Assembly: GCF_900111395.1 (NCBI RefSeq)
Contig: NZ_FOHV01000029.1
Span: 1-35,494 of the forward strand
Origin: Thorsellia anophelis DSM 18579
GTDB taxonomy: Bacteria > Pseudomonadota > Gammaproteobacteria > Enterobacterales > Thorselliaceae
DNA length: 35,494 nt
Direction of reading: 5' to 3'
The position numbers were made by a program, and so were the translations under genes. The notes beneath the pieces were generated by a model. That model was not told the DNA's origin. It saw only the letters and a program-made list of their open reading frames with translations, and did no database searches. Within the stretch, counting starts at the first letter, position 1. Each line of letters begins with the position of its first letter. This document shows, piece by piece, positions 27,713 through 35,494 of this stretch.

Positions 27713-29705
27713 TGTGCAAACATTTCTAAATATGGATAATGAGTTCAATTTTCAGAGGCTAAAATGCATTTTGGCTGCGCTGACTTGTTTTGTAGGGTTA
27801 TGGTTTATTTTAGAACCATTGATTGTTAATTATTACACTCTACAATCAGGGTATTCATACTTAGCGCTTATCAGACTTGCAGTTATCGTATTTATTTCTA
27901 ATGCATTTTTTTTAATTCCTCAGGTTATAGAGCAAAATAAATTAATCCCATACTTAAAAGTATTTGTGACAGCGTCACTTATAGCGTTACTTGGCTCGTC
28001 ATTATTTTGGCACAGAATACTGATAGAAAGCACATCATATATTAACTATGTGTTACTCGCTCTTGGTTTTTTAGTGATCAACATGATTCTTTTACCCTAT
28101 GGTCAACTTTGGGTACGTAACTTAAACCCCTTTAAAAATTATACAGAACTAGCTTTTATTGCTTGGCAAAATTATATTCAAATAGCAGTATTTAAATTAT
28201 CTGCATTATTCTTAATTCCAATTATTTCACTGGGTCTTAGTGTTTTAATCAAAGATACAGAAACTAACATTACTAATATACAGATTTTTTTAGGTGTATT
28301 AATTTTATGCATTATCATTCTATCTACAACAGTAAAGAATATTATCATATTGAAATTACTATCCTTTCAATTTTTTACTATGCGAATTATATTAATTATT
28401 TCTTGTGCTGTTCTTACATTACTACTATTGACATACTTGATTTCACCCAACCTAGACTATTCAGATGCTAGTGTGATTAGTTGGCAATTACTAACTATAA
28501 CAATCTTGATAACAGCACAAGCAAGCTTAAATAGAATTACTTCAGATAATAACTTCGCAAATAAAACCAGTTTGAAGCTATTATTTTGTTCAGCTGTGTT
28601 TTGCATGGCCCTATTCTCATTTATACAAATTGTACTAATTTTTCAAAGTGAAACATTTCTTTTTCTTGACCACGCTGCAATTGCAAGATTAACTTTAACA
28701 GTACTTACAGCCATATTTACGATACCATATGCAATCATTTTTTTATTTAGCTTATTAATAAAACCTAATAAACTTATTGATCGCTATCAAAATTCTCAAT
28801 CACATGCTTTAAATTCTTTTCAAGCCAAAAATTCAAACCAAAATATCATGTGGTTAAGGCAACTTGTAATAATCAAAAAAATTGAAATAGTGAATATTAT
28901 TGGCTCGCTTAGTATTGTTATAGTGTTGTACTTGTTAATGAATCCCTTTTATACCCTTAATAGTTTTATTGCTAACTATCACGTTGAAAGGCTATTAACG
29001 GGTAAAACAGAAATAAAATTTTTTGATTATCGACTACTCACAGTTGAATTGGGCAAGGAAGGAAAAGAAGCCTATGCTACGATTTTAGATAAAGCTAAAG
29101 CAGCTGGTTATAAAGATATTGATTTACTGGAAAATAAACTCAATCAAAATCAATATGAGGGGAATGAAGCGATATATGAACGTTTAGAAGATGAGTTATC
29201 ACTAGTTGAATATTATAAAAATGATATCTTTAAAGACATAGATGTATTCCCAAAAGATACGGTTATTGATAACAAAACTATGCAAGCGCTTCGTCAATAT
29301 ATACAAGAATATTTTTATTTGGATTTTTGTCAGTATCATCCAAAATTCCCAGAAACACCATTAGAATCAAAATGTACTATTCACAAACTGACAATAGATA
29401 ACCAAAATCCAAATAGAGTGATTTATGCAATAACGAATCTTACCCCAAAACTTAAAGATCGAATGTTACAAAAAACAATATTTGTTCAAATTAATGATAA
29501 AGGCGTAGCGACTGCACTTGATAGTGCTGAGCTTGCAGATTGCAAACAAAATAAGCTCGAAGTAGTATCTGACTATGAAGAACTAAACCAGTACAATAAA
29601 ACCCTAATGGAAGATTTTCGAACCTTTGACAATCCATTTTATACATTGATTAGTTACGATTCAATTTCAATGTTTAATGATGTATGTGAGACTTTGGAGC
29701 AGTAG
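27705..29705 (+). CDS. DUF4153-like polytopic membrane protein (second paralogue)
   Basis: This 666-residue protein has the same plan as the preceding gene: about ten membrane helices in residues 20-430, then a soluble tail. The junction TGKTEIKFFDYRLLTVELGKEG is equivalent to that of its neighbour, and cysteines lie in DFCQYH and SKCTIH. Because both the order of parts and the junction motif are shared, the pair arose by tandem duplication. The membrane halves have diverged strongly. The start overlaps the first gene's stop by eight bases, so the two are translated together and may form a heteromer. Function is unknown. Confidence 0.65.
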   Translation: MNNVQTFLNMDNEFNFQRLKCILAALTCFVGLWFILEPLIVNYYTLQSGYSYLALIRLAVIVFISNAFFLIPQVIEQNKLIPYLKVFVTASLIALLGSSLFWHRILIESTSYINYVLLALGFLVINMILLPYGQLWVRNLNPFKNYTELAFIAWQNYIQIAVFKLSALFLIPIISLGLSVLIKDTETNITNIQIFLGVLILCIIILSTTVKNIIILKLLSFQFFTMRIILIISCAVLTLLLLTYLISPNLDYSDASVISWQLLTITILITAQASLNRITSDNNFANKTSLKLLFCSAVFCMALFSFIQIVLIFQSETFLFLDHAAIARLTLTVLTAIFTIPYAIIFLFSLLIKPNKLIDRYQNSQSHALNSFQAKNSNQNIMWLRQLVIIKKIEIVNIIGSLSIVIVLYLLMNPFYTLNSFIANYHVERLLTGKTEIKFFDYRLLTVELGKEGKEAYATILDKAKAAGYKDIDLLENKLNQNQYEGNEAIYERLEDELSLVEYYKNDIFKDIDVFPKDTVIDNKTMQALRQYIQEYFYLDFCQYHPKFPETPLESKCTIHKLTIDNQNPNRVIYAITNLTPKLKDRMLQKTIFVQINDKGVATALDSAELADCKQNKLEVVSDYEELNQYNKTLMEDFRTFDNPFYTLISYDSISMFNDVCETLEQ

Positions 29706-29784
29706 AACCTATAATGACTATCACATAAGTGGTGTGCTTTGGTCACAATCCTATTTCGCTTGTAATGCTTAAGGTTCAACAATA

Positions 29785-29830
29785 GAAAAACTTAGATCGT
29801 AAGTACAATCTCAAGAAACCCTAAGTTTTC
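29785..29830. terminator. Inverted repeat between convergent DUF4153-like and acuI genes
   Basis: GAAAA(A)CTTAG at 29785-29795 and CTAAGTTTTC at 29821-29830 can pair over ten bases around a loop of about 25. Its place between convergent genes suggests a transcription end, but the large loop makes the call weak. Confidence 0.3.
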
Positions 29831-29909
29831 GCCTTTATATCCCAGCACGATTAGGTGAGGGTTTAGGGTCAATTTTTCAAATAACTTTTCAATACAATGC
29901 CCGCGCTAT

Positions 29910-30896
29910 CTATAAATTAACATCAACAACAGTTCTTCCTCGAATCTGACCATTTAAAATCTCAGGGGCAATTGTAGTGACCTCTGATAATCCGATTGTT
30001 TTAGTCGTTAACGCTAATTTATTGAGATCTAAATCCTGTGCTAATCTAGCCCATGCTTTTTCTCTTATTGCGATTGGTGCATTAACAGAATCTATGCCAG
30101 ATAGTGTGACATTTCGCAGAATGAATGGCAATACACTGGAAGGCAAATCCATTCCCTGAGCCAATCCAAATGCTGCAATAACACCACCATAATTAGTTTG
30201 AGCAATAGCATTTGCTAACGTATGACTACCAACCGAATCAATTACCCCTGCAAATCGTGGTTTAGAAATTGGTGCCCCTGGCTGACTTAAAGTTTGCCGA
30301 TTAATAACTTCTACTGCACCTAATTTTTTAAGGTAAGTCGTTTCTTCCATTCGTCCTGTTGATGCAATAACTCGGAATCCTAATTCTGTAAGCAAAGCAA
30401 TAGCTATAGAACCTGCCCCGCCACTTGCTCCTGTTACTAATATATCTCCACTATTTGGACTAACATGACCATGTTCAAGCGCTAAAATTGCTAGCATGGC
30501 TGTGTAACCTGCAGTACCAATTGCCATAGCATCTTTTGTAGAAAACTTCGATGGGATCTTAATTAACCAGTCACCATTTACCCTAGCTTTTTGAGCAAAT
30601 CCACCATAATGTGTCTGGCTTAGCTCAAATCCATTAGCAATTACTTTATCCCCAATATTAAATTTTGAATGTGATGTTTGAATTACAGTGCCTGCGAAAT
30701 CTATACCTGGTATCATTGGAAATGAACGAATAATAGGTGATCTACCTGTAAGTGCTAGCGCATCTTTATAATTTACTGTTGAGTACTCTATCGAGACAGT
30801 AACATCACCCTGCATTAGTTGTTCCTCCTCTAAGAGCACAATTTTGTTTTCAATTAAACCTTCAACTTGAGATGAAAGTAATGCTTTAAACGCCAT
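29910..30896 (-). CDS. acuI: AcuI/YhdH-family acrylyl-CoA reductase (quinone oxidoreductase-like)
   Basis: This 328-residue NADPH-dependent medium-chain reductase is close to E. coli AcuI (324). It has the zinc-free GroES-like N-terminal domain (STVNYKDALALTGRSPI and FPMIPGIDFAGTV). The Rossmann domain has the dinucleotide loop ILVTGASGGAGSIAIALL. A final strand (GQIRGRTVVDVN) completes the family pattern. AcuI reduces acrylyl-CoA, a toxic propionate-type intermediate, to propionyl-CoA. The enzyme is usually orphaned, as it is here, and lies in the cytosol. AAGGAAC is present just upstream of the ATG. Confidence 0.88.
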   Translation of the reverse strand: MAFKALLSSQVEGLIENKIVLLEEEQLMQGDVTVSIEYSTVNYKDALALTGRSPIIRSFPMIPGIDFAGTVIQTSHSKFNIGDKVIANGFELSQTHYGGFAQKARVNGDWLIKIPSKFSTKDAMAIGTAGYTAMLAILALEHGHVSPNSGDILVTGASGGAGSIAIALLTELGFRVIASTGRMEETTYLKKLGAVEVINRQTLSQPGAPISKPRFAGVIDSVGSHTLANAIAQTNYGGVIAAFGLAQGMDLPSSVLPFILRNVTLSGIDSVNAPIAIREKAWARLAQDLDLNKLALTTKTIGLSEVTTIAPEILNGQIRGRTVVDVNL

Positions 30897-31660
30897 AAAC
30901 TTGTTCCTTTTTTGGGATGTGCCTAACTTACAAGCTATTAAAATAGCTAGTGCAACAACATTTTGAAAATAGCTAACACTGCTTAGATGCTTTTAATGTC
31001 CTAGATGTTTTATTCATCTACAAGTATCTTCTTTTCGGGATGATAACAATATTTTTATGCACGCAATACAAGTACATTTTTACAAGTATTTCAATCATAT
31101 TTTGAACTCATCTTATTATTTCCTTACTTTACATCATTCTCTGCCTTTCGATTTTATCTAAATCAGTACTGAGATCAAACATAGATTATGCTTAATTGGC
31201 TATTTGTTTAAATTTATATTAGCATTTTTTGAGATATATCATAAACGTAAAATGCGGCATACAGAAAATATGACACGAATCCATGTACTTATATTTCACA
31301 CTATAGTCAGTATATCAGTTTAGCTTTTACCTAATACATATTGGGGTTACACATTCCTAAAGAGAATTTTATAAATTTATCAGTTAGTTAATTAAAAATT
31401 GAGTTTACCACCCTATTCAATTTATCCTGCAAATGTGAAATTTATAAAATAGACTATGTTGCCAGTGTTAATTCCCCTTTTACCATTTAATGGGTTGCAG
31501 AACAAAACAGCAAAGTAATGCTCTTCTCACAATGAATCTGGAAAATGCCACTAGCTAACAACTTATAAATAAGGTTAATAGCAAGATAAGCCAACGGGTC
31601 AATCAATTTGGTTTTGGACAAATAGATTTATAATGTAATGATAAATTTGACTTAGTTACT
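30897..31660. other. Non-coding AT-rich region upstream of acuI
   Basis: Apart from the acuI leader next to 30896, I see no gene, strong hairpin or repeat in these 764 bases. Short in-frame pieces with stops are present around 31450-31560, but they are not recognisable. Confidence 0.45.
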
Positions 31661-31908
31661 ATGAGACTTTTAGATATTTAAACAGCTTGTTCGGGATAAC
31701 TATCATTTAACAGCTAATGAATTTAATTCTAAGCGTCTCAATCGCTTTAATAAAGCCGTGATACCTACAGGAAAAATTTTAGCTTTAAAAACTCAATGTC
31801 GGGTTCAAGGAGAAATACATGATGCTGGCATAGTTGTATCATTATTTTAAAAAGGTAAACGATAAATTTATCTGCATAGAATTTTCTGATGGTATCTATT
31901 TGGGATGA
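31661..31908 (+). pseudogene. Degenerate coding sequence of unknown family
   Basis: An ATG at 31661 opens MRLLDI and meets a stop. Shifting frame gives a 58-codon open stretch (31674-31850, including VRDNYHLTANEF and KTQCRVQGEIHDAG), then a second shift gives HYFKKVNDKFICIEFSDGIYLG ending at 31908. The amino-acid composition is protein-like in each piece, and the pieces are consecutive, so a frameshifted gene is likely. No family is recognised. Confidence 0.35.
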
Positions 31909-32158
31909 TTACAGGCGGTTACGATATGAGCCCGGAATAAACAGTTCTGTGAATGCATTACCTGCACCATAAACCCAAATAACCTGTATAGGTTTTAAGG
32001 ATTGCACCCTATTGAAGTAAGTGAATACATCCGAGACATTATGAAATTAGTTCAAAAATAAAAATGCAATTTACGTTAGGATCACGTATTAATGATGCTA
32101 ATTATTTATTACCTCTCATTTTATTATGATGGTTAATTTGCAGTATATCTTTTTAAGG
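31909..32158. other. Probable continuation of degenerate sequence
   Basis: Short protein-like pieces appear on both strands (for example DDYRRLRYEPG on plus near 31907-31940 and VYGAGNAFTELFIPG on minus near 31930-31975), all broken by stops. I cannot tell which strand was coding, so nothing is called. Confidence 0.3.
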
Positions 32159-32626
32159 TTACGGCATAATATCATAGCAGATTGAAAAATCTTTTTGTTC
32201 ACATGCGAGGATAAAATATTCACGTGCTTTCCATGGATCACTTTGTACTCCCAACCCTCTTAGATAAAAAATCCCTAAATTGAATAGCGCATTTGCATGT
32301 TCTTGTGCAGCGGCAAGCTGAGTATAATGCACAGCACTCTTATAATCATTGTGTTCTGAATAATATAAACCTAATGCATATTGCGTTTCAGCATGGATTA
32401 ACTTGATCTCGTGTAATAAAAAATCAAATCCTTCTTGTTTATCAATCTCTTCACCTTTTAAACCTATTGTATAAATATGCCCTAATTCATTTAAAGTTTC
32501 AGCATTTCTTTGCGCCGCAATTCCATTTAATCCTGTTAGTGTTTTATCGCTTATATTTGCAGAAACACTCAAAAAAGGGCAAAGTAAAAAACTTGAGAGA
32601 ATAATTTTTTTTATGATCGTTACCAT
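32159..32626 (-). CDS. Exported Sel1-repeat protein
   Basis: This 155-residue protein has an N-terminal signal peptide (KK followed by ILSSFLLCPFLSVSA, cleavage near residue 23). Sel1-like (TPR-type) helical repeats occupy the rest: one degenerate unit near residues 45-75, then AETQYALGLYYSEHNDYKSAVHYTQ and ANALFNLGIFYLRGLGVQSDPWKAREY. Its last unit has the G-x-G-V-x-x-D-x-x-K-A-x-x-x-Y/F core of the family. A late CEQKDFSIC may form a disulfide. It is likely periplasmic and scaffolds protein contacts. It is isolated between a pseudogene and transposase debris; short exported Sel1 proteins often accompany toxin or immunity loci, but that link is not shown here. Confidence 0.75.
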   Translation of the reverse strand: MVTIIKKIILSSFLLCPFLSVSANISDKTLTGLNGIAAQRNAETLNELGHIYTIGLKGEEIDKQEGFDFLLHEIKLIHAETQYALGLYYSEHNDYKSAVHYTQLAAAQEHANALFNLGIFYLRGLGVQSDPWKAREYFILACEQKDFSICYDIMP

Positions 32627-32778
32627 GATAAACCTTTTTTACGTTTTAATGCCTATACTAGATATCTACAGATATTAAGTAGTACCAACTAATATTCCAT
32701 TATAATTATATATCATAATCATTCGATTAGACTGTTATATTACTTACAAAGCAATCTATATAGCAGCAATAGGTCATG

Positions 32779-32979
32779 TTAGATAGAATTATTTACAGGG
32801 TCTACTAAACAATCTGAAAATGACATTTTCCATGTTAATTCAGTTGCGCTTATTACTTGATACCAACTTTCAGCTCGACTTAATTTTTTGTTTATCAATT
32901 TTATTTCAGCATGTTCAAAGGTATACACTTGAAAAGCATTTTTAGCCAAATTAATATCGATTCGTTTAAACTTTTTCAT
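32779..32979 (-). pseudogene. IS110-family transposase N-terminal fragment
   Basis: The 66 codons begin MKKFKRIDINLAKNAFQVY, which matches the DEDD-type N-terminus of IS110/IS1111 transposases (usual pattern RIGIDLAKNVFQ). The catalytic aspartate is retained as IDIN, and KKLSR follows where these proteins have a conserved lysine/arginine block. The remaining 300 or so residues of a full transposase are absent. It is therefore a relic without activity. Its position next to toxin/immunity debris fits an insertion-prone region. Confidence 0.5.
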
Positions 32980-33106
32980 TTATCTCTTCTTATAAATACA
33001 AAGATAATCTTGTGGTTTAATCTTATCCTTGTAGGTGGAAGAAGCCTATTACATCAACTAGCATCTTCACTTCTTTTATCTTTGTAATCCAGCCATTAAA
33101 ATAAAT

Positions 33107-33460
33107 TTATGGCTGATAATCCTCATATTCCCAAGCAAAGTACCTTGATAGTTTCTGAGCTGTTTCAATCCAAGTATCACAAGTACAATTTTCAATACAT
33201 TTGTTGATGGTTTCCGTTATTTCATCCAGATCATATTTACGAACCAATAACATATGCTGTATCAATTCAGGTTCCCAATGGTTCTTACAAAGCCATTCAG
33301 GGGTACAGATTAACACATGAAAATCATGACCGCCTATTTGGTCTTCAGGACCGACACATAATCGAAACCATAAGCCAAAACAACTGATTTTATTAGGTTG
33401 ATACGTTTCTGGTGTGAATTGGGCTGAAGTAACACCTAAAGATTTAAGTTTTGCTTTCAT
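33107..33460 (-). CDS. Imm8-family immunity protein (copy 1)
   Basis: This 117-residue Imm8-type protein (PF15586) is intact. It starts MKAKLKSLGV, as is typical of the family, and has VGPEDQIGGHDFHVLICTPEWL, the recognisable core, and ends KLSRYFAWEYEDYQP. It is close to copy 2 at 33779-34138, sharing ICTPEWLCKNHW exactly; a 32-base DNA stretch at 33276 and 33954 repeats at a spacing of 678 bases. It should neutralise the toxin encoded immediately upstream. The ATG overlaps the TGA of the toxin relic by four bases (ATGA), the coupling typical of CdiA-CT/CdiI and orphan toxin modules. Confidence 0.78.
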   Translation of the reverse strand: MKAKLKSLGVTSAQFTPETYQPNKISCFGLWFRLCVGPEDQIGGHDFHVLICTPEWLCKNHWEPELIQHMLLVRKYDLDEITETINKCIENCTCDTWIETAQKLSRYFAWEYEDYQP

Positions 33461-33778
33461 TTAGTTATTCCCATATGACCCTTGCCTATTGGCTTCCCAT
33501 TTTTTAATGTTTTAAAATTAGCTTGAATTCCTGTCGGATTCAAATTTTGTGGTGCATTAGGCTTAGATGTTGGATAACGATATATACGTGTACCATCAGC
33601 ACTTATTTGTCCCTAGCCATCACTAAGTAATCTAGCTCCATCACCTACCCAAATTGCACCAGGACGATCTGCCTCTTCTTTAGTTCCAGAACCCACACCA
33701 TAATTCAGCTTTCCGTTACTACCATTTATAACTGGCTCTAATTTTGGGTCTTGTTTGGCTATGTTGTCTAAATCTTTA
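33457..33778 (-). pseudogene. Toxin C-terminal relic 1 (CdiA-CT/hemagglutinin type), interrupted by a TAG
   Basis: The frame reads EEADRPGAIWVGDGARLLSDG, then an in-frame TAG at 33613-33615, then GQISADGTRIYRYP and TGIQANFKTLKNGKPIGKGHM, ending four bases inside the Imm8 gene. The WVGDGAR / SADG-R-YR-P / TG-QANF / NGH pattern is one I know from the C-termini of large hemagglutinin/CDI proteins. No upstream secretion or nuclease part precedes it, only the previous Imm8 gene, so this is an orphan tail. With the stop codon, it cannot make a full toxin. Confidence 0.6.
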
Positions 33779-34138
33779 TTATTCGTAAGGTGAATAATCC
33801 TCAAACTCCCAAGCAAAAACGCGAGAAAGTTTTTGAGCTATTTCCATCCAATTTTCACCGTCACATAGATCAATATAGTTGGTGATAACATTCTTTATTT
33901 CTTCTAAATCATATTGACGCACCAGTAATGTATGGCGCATAAGTTCAGCCGTCCAATGGTTCTTACAAAGCCATTCAGGGGTACATATTTGTATTGAAAA
34001 ATAATCCGAACCGGTTTCATTTGCAGGACCTATATTTAAATTTACGAATAATATAAAACAATTTTTTTCTTCAGGTTGATAATCTTCTAACGTAAATTTG
34101 GATGTATCAACCCACATGCTATTTAGTATTGCTTTCAT
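33779..34138 (-). CDS. Imm8-family immunity protein (copy 2)
   Basis: This 119-residue second Imm8-type protein has the same layout as copy 1: MKAILNSMWV start, NIGPANETGSDYFSIQICTPEWLCKNHW core, then LLVRQYDLEEIKNVI and a KLSRVFAWEFEDYSPYE ending. Its N-terminal third and central loop differ from copy 1, which suggests different toxin specificities. The ATG overlaps the TGA of toxin relic 2 by four bases. Both immunity genes stay open while both toxin parts are broken, the usual outcome for cells needing protection from sisters' toxins. Confidence 0.78.
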   Translation of the reverse strand: MKAILNSMWVDTSKFTLEDYQPEEKNCFILFVNLNIGPANETGSDYFSIQICTPEWLCKNHWTAELMRHTLLVRQYDLEEIKNVITNYIDLCDGENWMEIAQKLSRVFAWEFEDYSPYE

Positions 34139-34493
34139 TTTATTATCTCCATATGTCCGTTACTTACAAATTTTCCATTATCGAGATGAACAAAATTGGC
34201 CTGGACTCCGGTAGGATTTAAATTTGGGGGGGTATTTCGTTTGTAAGCTGGAGATCTGTTGATTCGAAGACCATCAGCATTAACTAAACACCCTGGACAT
34301 CCTTTTTTGATCTCCTACTAATCTAGCTCCATCACCCACCCATATTTGTCCTAAGCGATCCGCATATCCCTTCGTACTAGCAAAAAAATAACCCATTGAC
34401 ATTCAAGTTCAAATCATAATTTTTTACTTCAATACATATTTGAAGGCTGTACAAATCTGGTCGCGTACTTTCCTGTGTACGATATGGCACTTC
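34135..34493 (-). pseudogene. Toxin C-terminal relic 2 (nuclease-like), frameshifted
   Basis: Reading from 34493, the first frame gives ESTRPDLYSLQICIEVKNYD and NLNVNGLF. The spacing of RPD and EVK recalls the PD-(D/E)xK nuclease core. A shift at the T-run near 34387-34393 leads to STKGYADRLGQIWVGDGARL. A second shift near 34318 leads to NADGLRINRSP, then TGVQANFVH and NGHMEI, and a TGA overlapping the Imm8 start by four bases. The tail corresponds to that of relic 1. The upstream secretion part is missing. Confidence 0.55.
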
Positions 34494-34880
34494 TTAATTA
34501 TTAAGGTGGCTTACTTTTAGCCCGAAATCATCAGGTAATTATTTGCTGAGATAAGCTTTAGTTAGTAAGCTGATTACTAATATCTGTCATCAGTTGCTTT
34601 TCATCTAATCTTGATGGTTATTTATCTTTATCAATGATGGAATCTAATGATTGATGTGCGTTGTTGATTATAGCGATCTAGTGCGGCAATATATTGTACC
34701 TTAAGTAGCGTCACTAGCACTATCTAGATCTAAAAAGCAATAAAATATCTCCGCTTGTTAGTGGGACTAAATTAAATTCCTAATTCAGTTAATTCTTTTT
34801 TTATCCATAATTTATGATTTGATATGATTTTTAGATAATTTTCATCAGAATAGTACTCATTTCCCCCTATGTCATACTAC
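34494..34880. other. Decayed region between toxin relic and IS3-like element
   Basis: No gene is supported in these 387 bases. An imperfect inverted repeat (GATCTAGTGC at 34675-34684 with GCACTATCTAGATC at 34717-34730) stands out. A minus-strand fragment reading PSRLDEKQLMTDISNQLTN (near 34565-34620) may be transposase or toxin debris. Confidence 0.4.
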
Positions 34881-34918
34881 CTGTCCACTGATAACTTAAT
34901 CATGATAAGGACAGACAA

Positions 34919-35461
34919 ATGAGTAAATTTACCGTAGAATTCAAAGAAACAATTTTGACAAAATTATTGGATGGTGATTATACAAGCATCACCGCATTAG
35001 CCCAACACTATAATATCTCAACAAGCACGCTTTACAAATGGCAAGCAGAGATTAAATCAGGATCGAATGATAACATTATGAAAAATAAAAAAGCCCATAA
35101 AAATACAAGCAATAAAACTAAATCATCGATCCCTGTTAATAAGCTGACTGAAGCGCAGAAAAAACTCAATATCATCATTGCTACATCGACATTAAATGAA
35201 GCAGAATTAGCAAGATACTGCAGAGAAAATGGGTATGATATTGCCATGGTTAAGTCGCTCTTGAGTGAATGTGTAGAAGCACTTGCCATGAAAGAAATGA
35301 ATGTGATTGCTGAGAGCCATAAATTAGCTGAAAAAGATAAAGAAATCAGCCACTACAAGAAAGAACTTGACCGTAAAGACCGAGCCTTATCTGAAACAGC
35401 TGCGTTATTGGTACTCTCAAAAAAGGCCAAAGCCATTTGGGGGGAAACGCAGGAAGATTAA
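34919..35461 (+). CDS. IS3-family transposase OrfA (HTH protein)
   Basis: This 180-residue protein begins with an HTH_Tnp_1-type helix-turn-helix: FTVEFKETILTKLL, then ITALAQHYNISTSTLYKWQAE (residues about 20-42). A basic, Asn/Lys-rich linker follows (about 48-75), then a second helical block (ARYCRENGYDIAMVKSLL). The C-terminal part (about 125-170) is a coiled coil with KDRALSETAALLVLSKKAKAIWG, the hallmark of this IS3 subgroup. It binds the element's ends and dimerises; catalysis needs OrfB. AAGGACAG lies upstream of the ATG. The gene appears intact. Confidence 0.75.
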   Translation: MSKFTVEFKETILTKLLDGDYTSITALAQHYNISTSTLYKWQAEIKSGSNDNIMKNKKAHKNTSNKTKSSIPVNKLTEAQKKLNIIIATSTLNEAELARYCRENGYDIAMVKSLLSECVEALAMKEMNVIAESHKLAEKDKEISHYKKELDRKDRALSETAALLVLSKKAKAIWGETQED

Positions 35462-35494
35462 TCACCTGTGAAGACCGCCAAATGGCTATAAACA
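35458..35494 (+). CDS. Start of transposase OrfB, truncated by the window
   Basis: In the -1 frame relative to orfA, the last bases read LITCEDRQMAIN, resembling the first residues of OrfB in this IS3 subgroup. The overlap and -1 offset are typical of IS3 elements, where a frameshift can give an OrfAB fusion. Only about 12 codons are visible, so the DDE domain is outside the window. Confidence 0.45.

Larger units (their letters stand above)
34881..35494 (+). mobile_element. IS3-like insertion sequence, left part, cut by window edge
   Basis: The element is defined by its orfA at 34919-35461 and the start of a second frame after it. A short inverted repeat CTGTCC...GGACAG (34881-34886/34909-34914) immediately precedes orfA and may be part of the left end. 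The exact terminal repeat and target duplication cannot be found without the right end, which lies outside the window. Confidence 0.55.

Noticed and set aside
31925-32052. Minus-strand fragment reading VYGAGNAFTELFIPG
   Set aside because: Protein-like but under 50 codons, with a stop just upstream and a competing plus-strand reading; not enough to call a gene.
33779-33816. Extension of toxin relic 1 into the preceding Imm8 gene
   Set aside because: The ATG at 33816 lies in another frame of an intact immunity gene; toxin homology begins after the Imm8 stop.
35032-35289. Minus-strand open frame within orfA
   Set aside because: It is antisense to a recognised transposase.
1-35494. tRNA, rRNA and CRISPR arrays
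   Set aside because: No cloverleaf-like, rRNA-like or regularly spaced repeat sequences were seen.

Overview
The window is a visibly AT-rich stretch of a gammaproteobacterial chromosome. It carries an intact sapABCDF operon, a complete enterobacterial-type tellurite-resistance (Ter) locus, tandem DUF4153-like membrane proteins and degraded contact-dependent toxin/immunity modules. This mix and base composition would fit a host-associated lineage such as the Orbaceae (Gilliamella and relatives). That placement is an inference from gene content and was not computed.

Layout. (1) 311-658 is a small lipoprotein gene. (2) 880-6279 (+) is sapABCDF, a peptide/polyamine-type ABC transporter with tight or overlapping junctions; the likely SapC start is a TTG codon. 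(3) 6752-11458 (-) is terZABCDE, with terF and terW absent from the window. (4) 11816-17235 (+), divergent from terZ, is the Ter-linked biosynthetic operon: ATP-grasp ligase, PRTase_2/TRSP protein, HAD phosphatase, PRTase_1 (StiP)/PELOTA protein and TIM-barrel C-C bond lyase. (5) 17304-22216 (-), convergent with (4) across a strong hairpin, is the TerY-P module: two vWA proteins, a PP2C phosphatase and a protein kinase. (6) 22717-30896 holds unrelated metabolic and membrane genes: a PhzF-family isomerase, a DUF2628-like protein, a flavodoxin-fold quinone reductase, two DUF4153-like proteins and an acrylyl-CoA reductase (AcuI). (7) 30897-35494 is a decaying accessory region: a degenerate gene, a Sel1-repeat protein, an IS110-like transposase remnant, two tandem toxin-relic/Imm8 modules and the left part of an IS3-like element cut by the window edge.

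How the parts fit. The Ter system here is the whole three-part assembly proposed for this family. TerD-family calcium-binding proteins and the TerC membrane protein with TerB are expected to sense stress at the inner membrane. The kinase/phosphatase pair and vWA proteins should provide phospho-signalling. The ATP-grasp/PRTase/HAD/lyase operon is predicted to make a nucleoside-like metabolite whose identity is unknown. The most interesting non-coding signal is an intercistronic hairpin with a shared 12-base stem-and-flank, found in the same orientation in two different Ter operons (terC-terD and vWA-PP2C). The most interesting protein observation is an Ig-like (He_PIG-type) segment at the N-terminus of the PP2C phosphatase. 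I see no tRNA, rRNA or CRISPR array.
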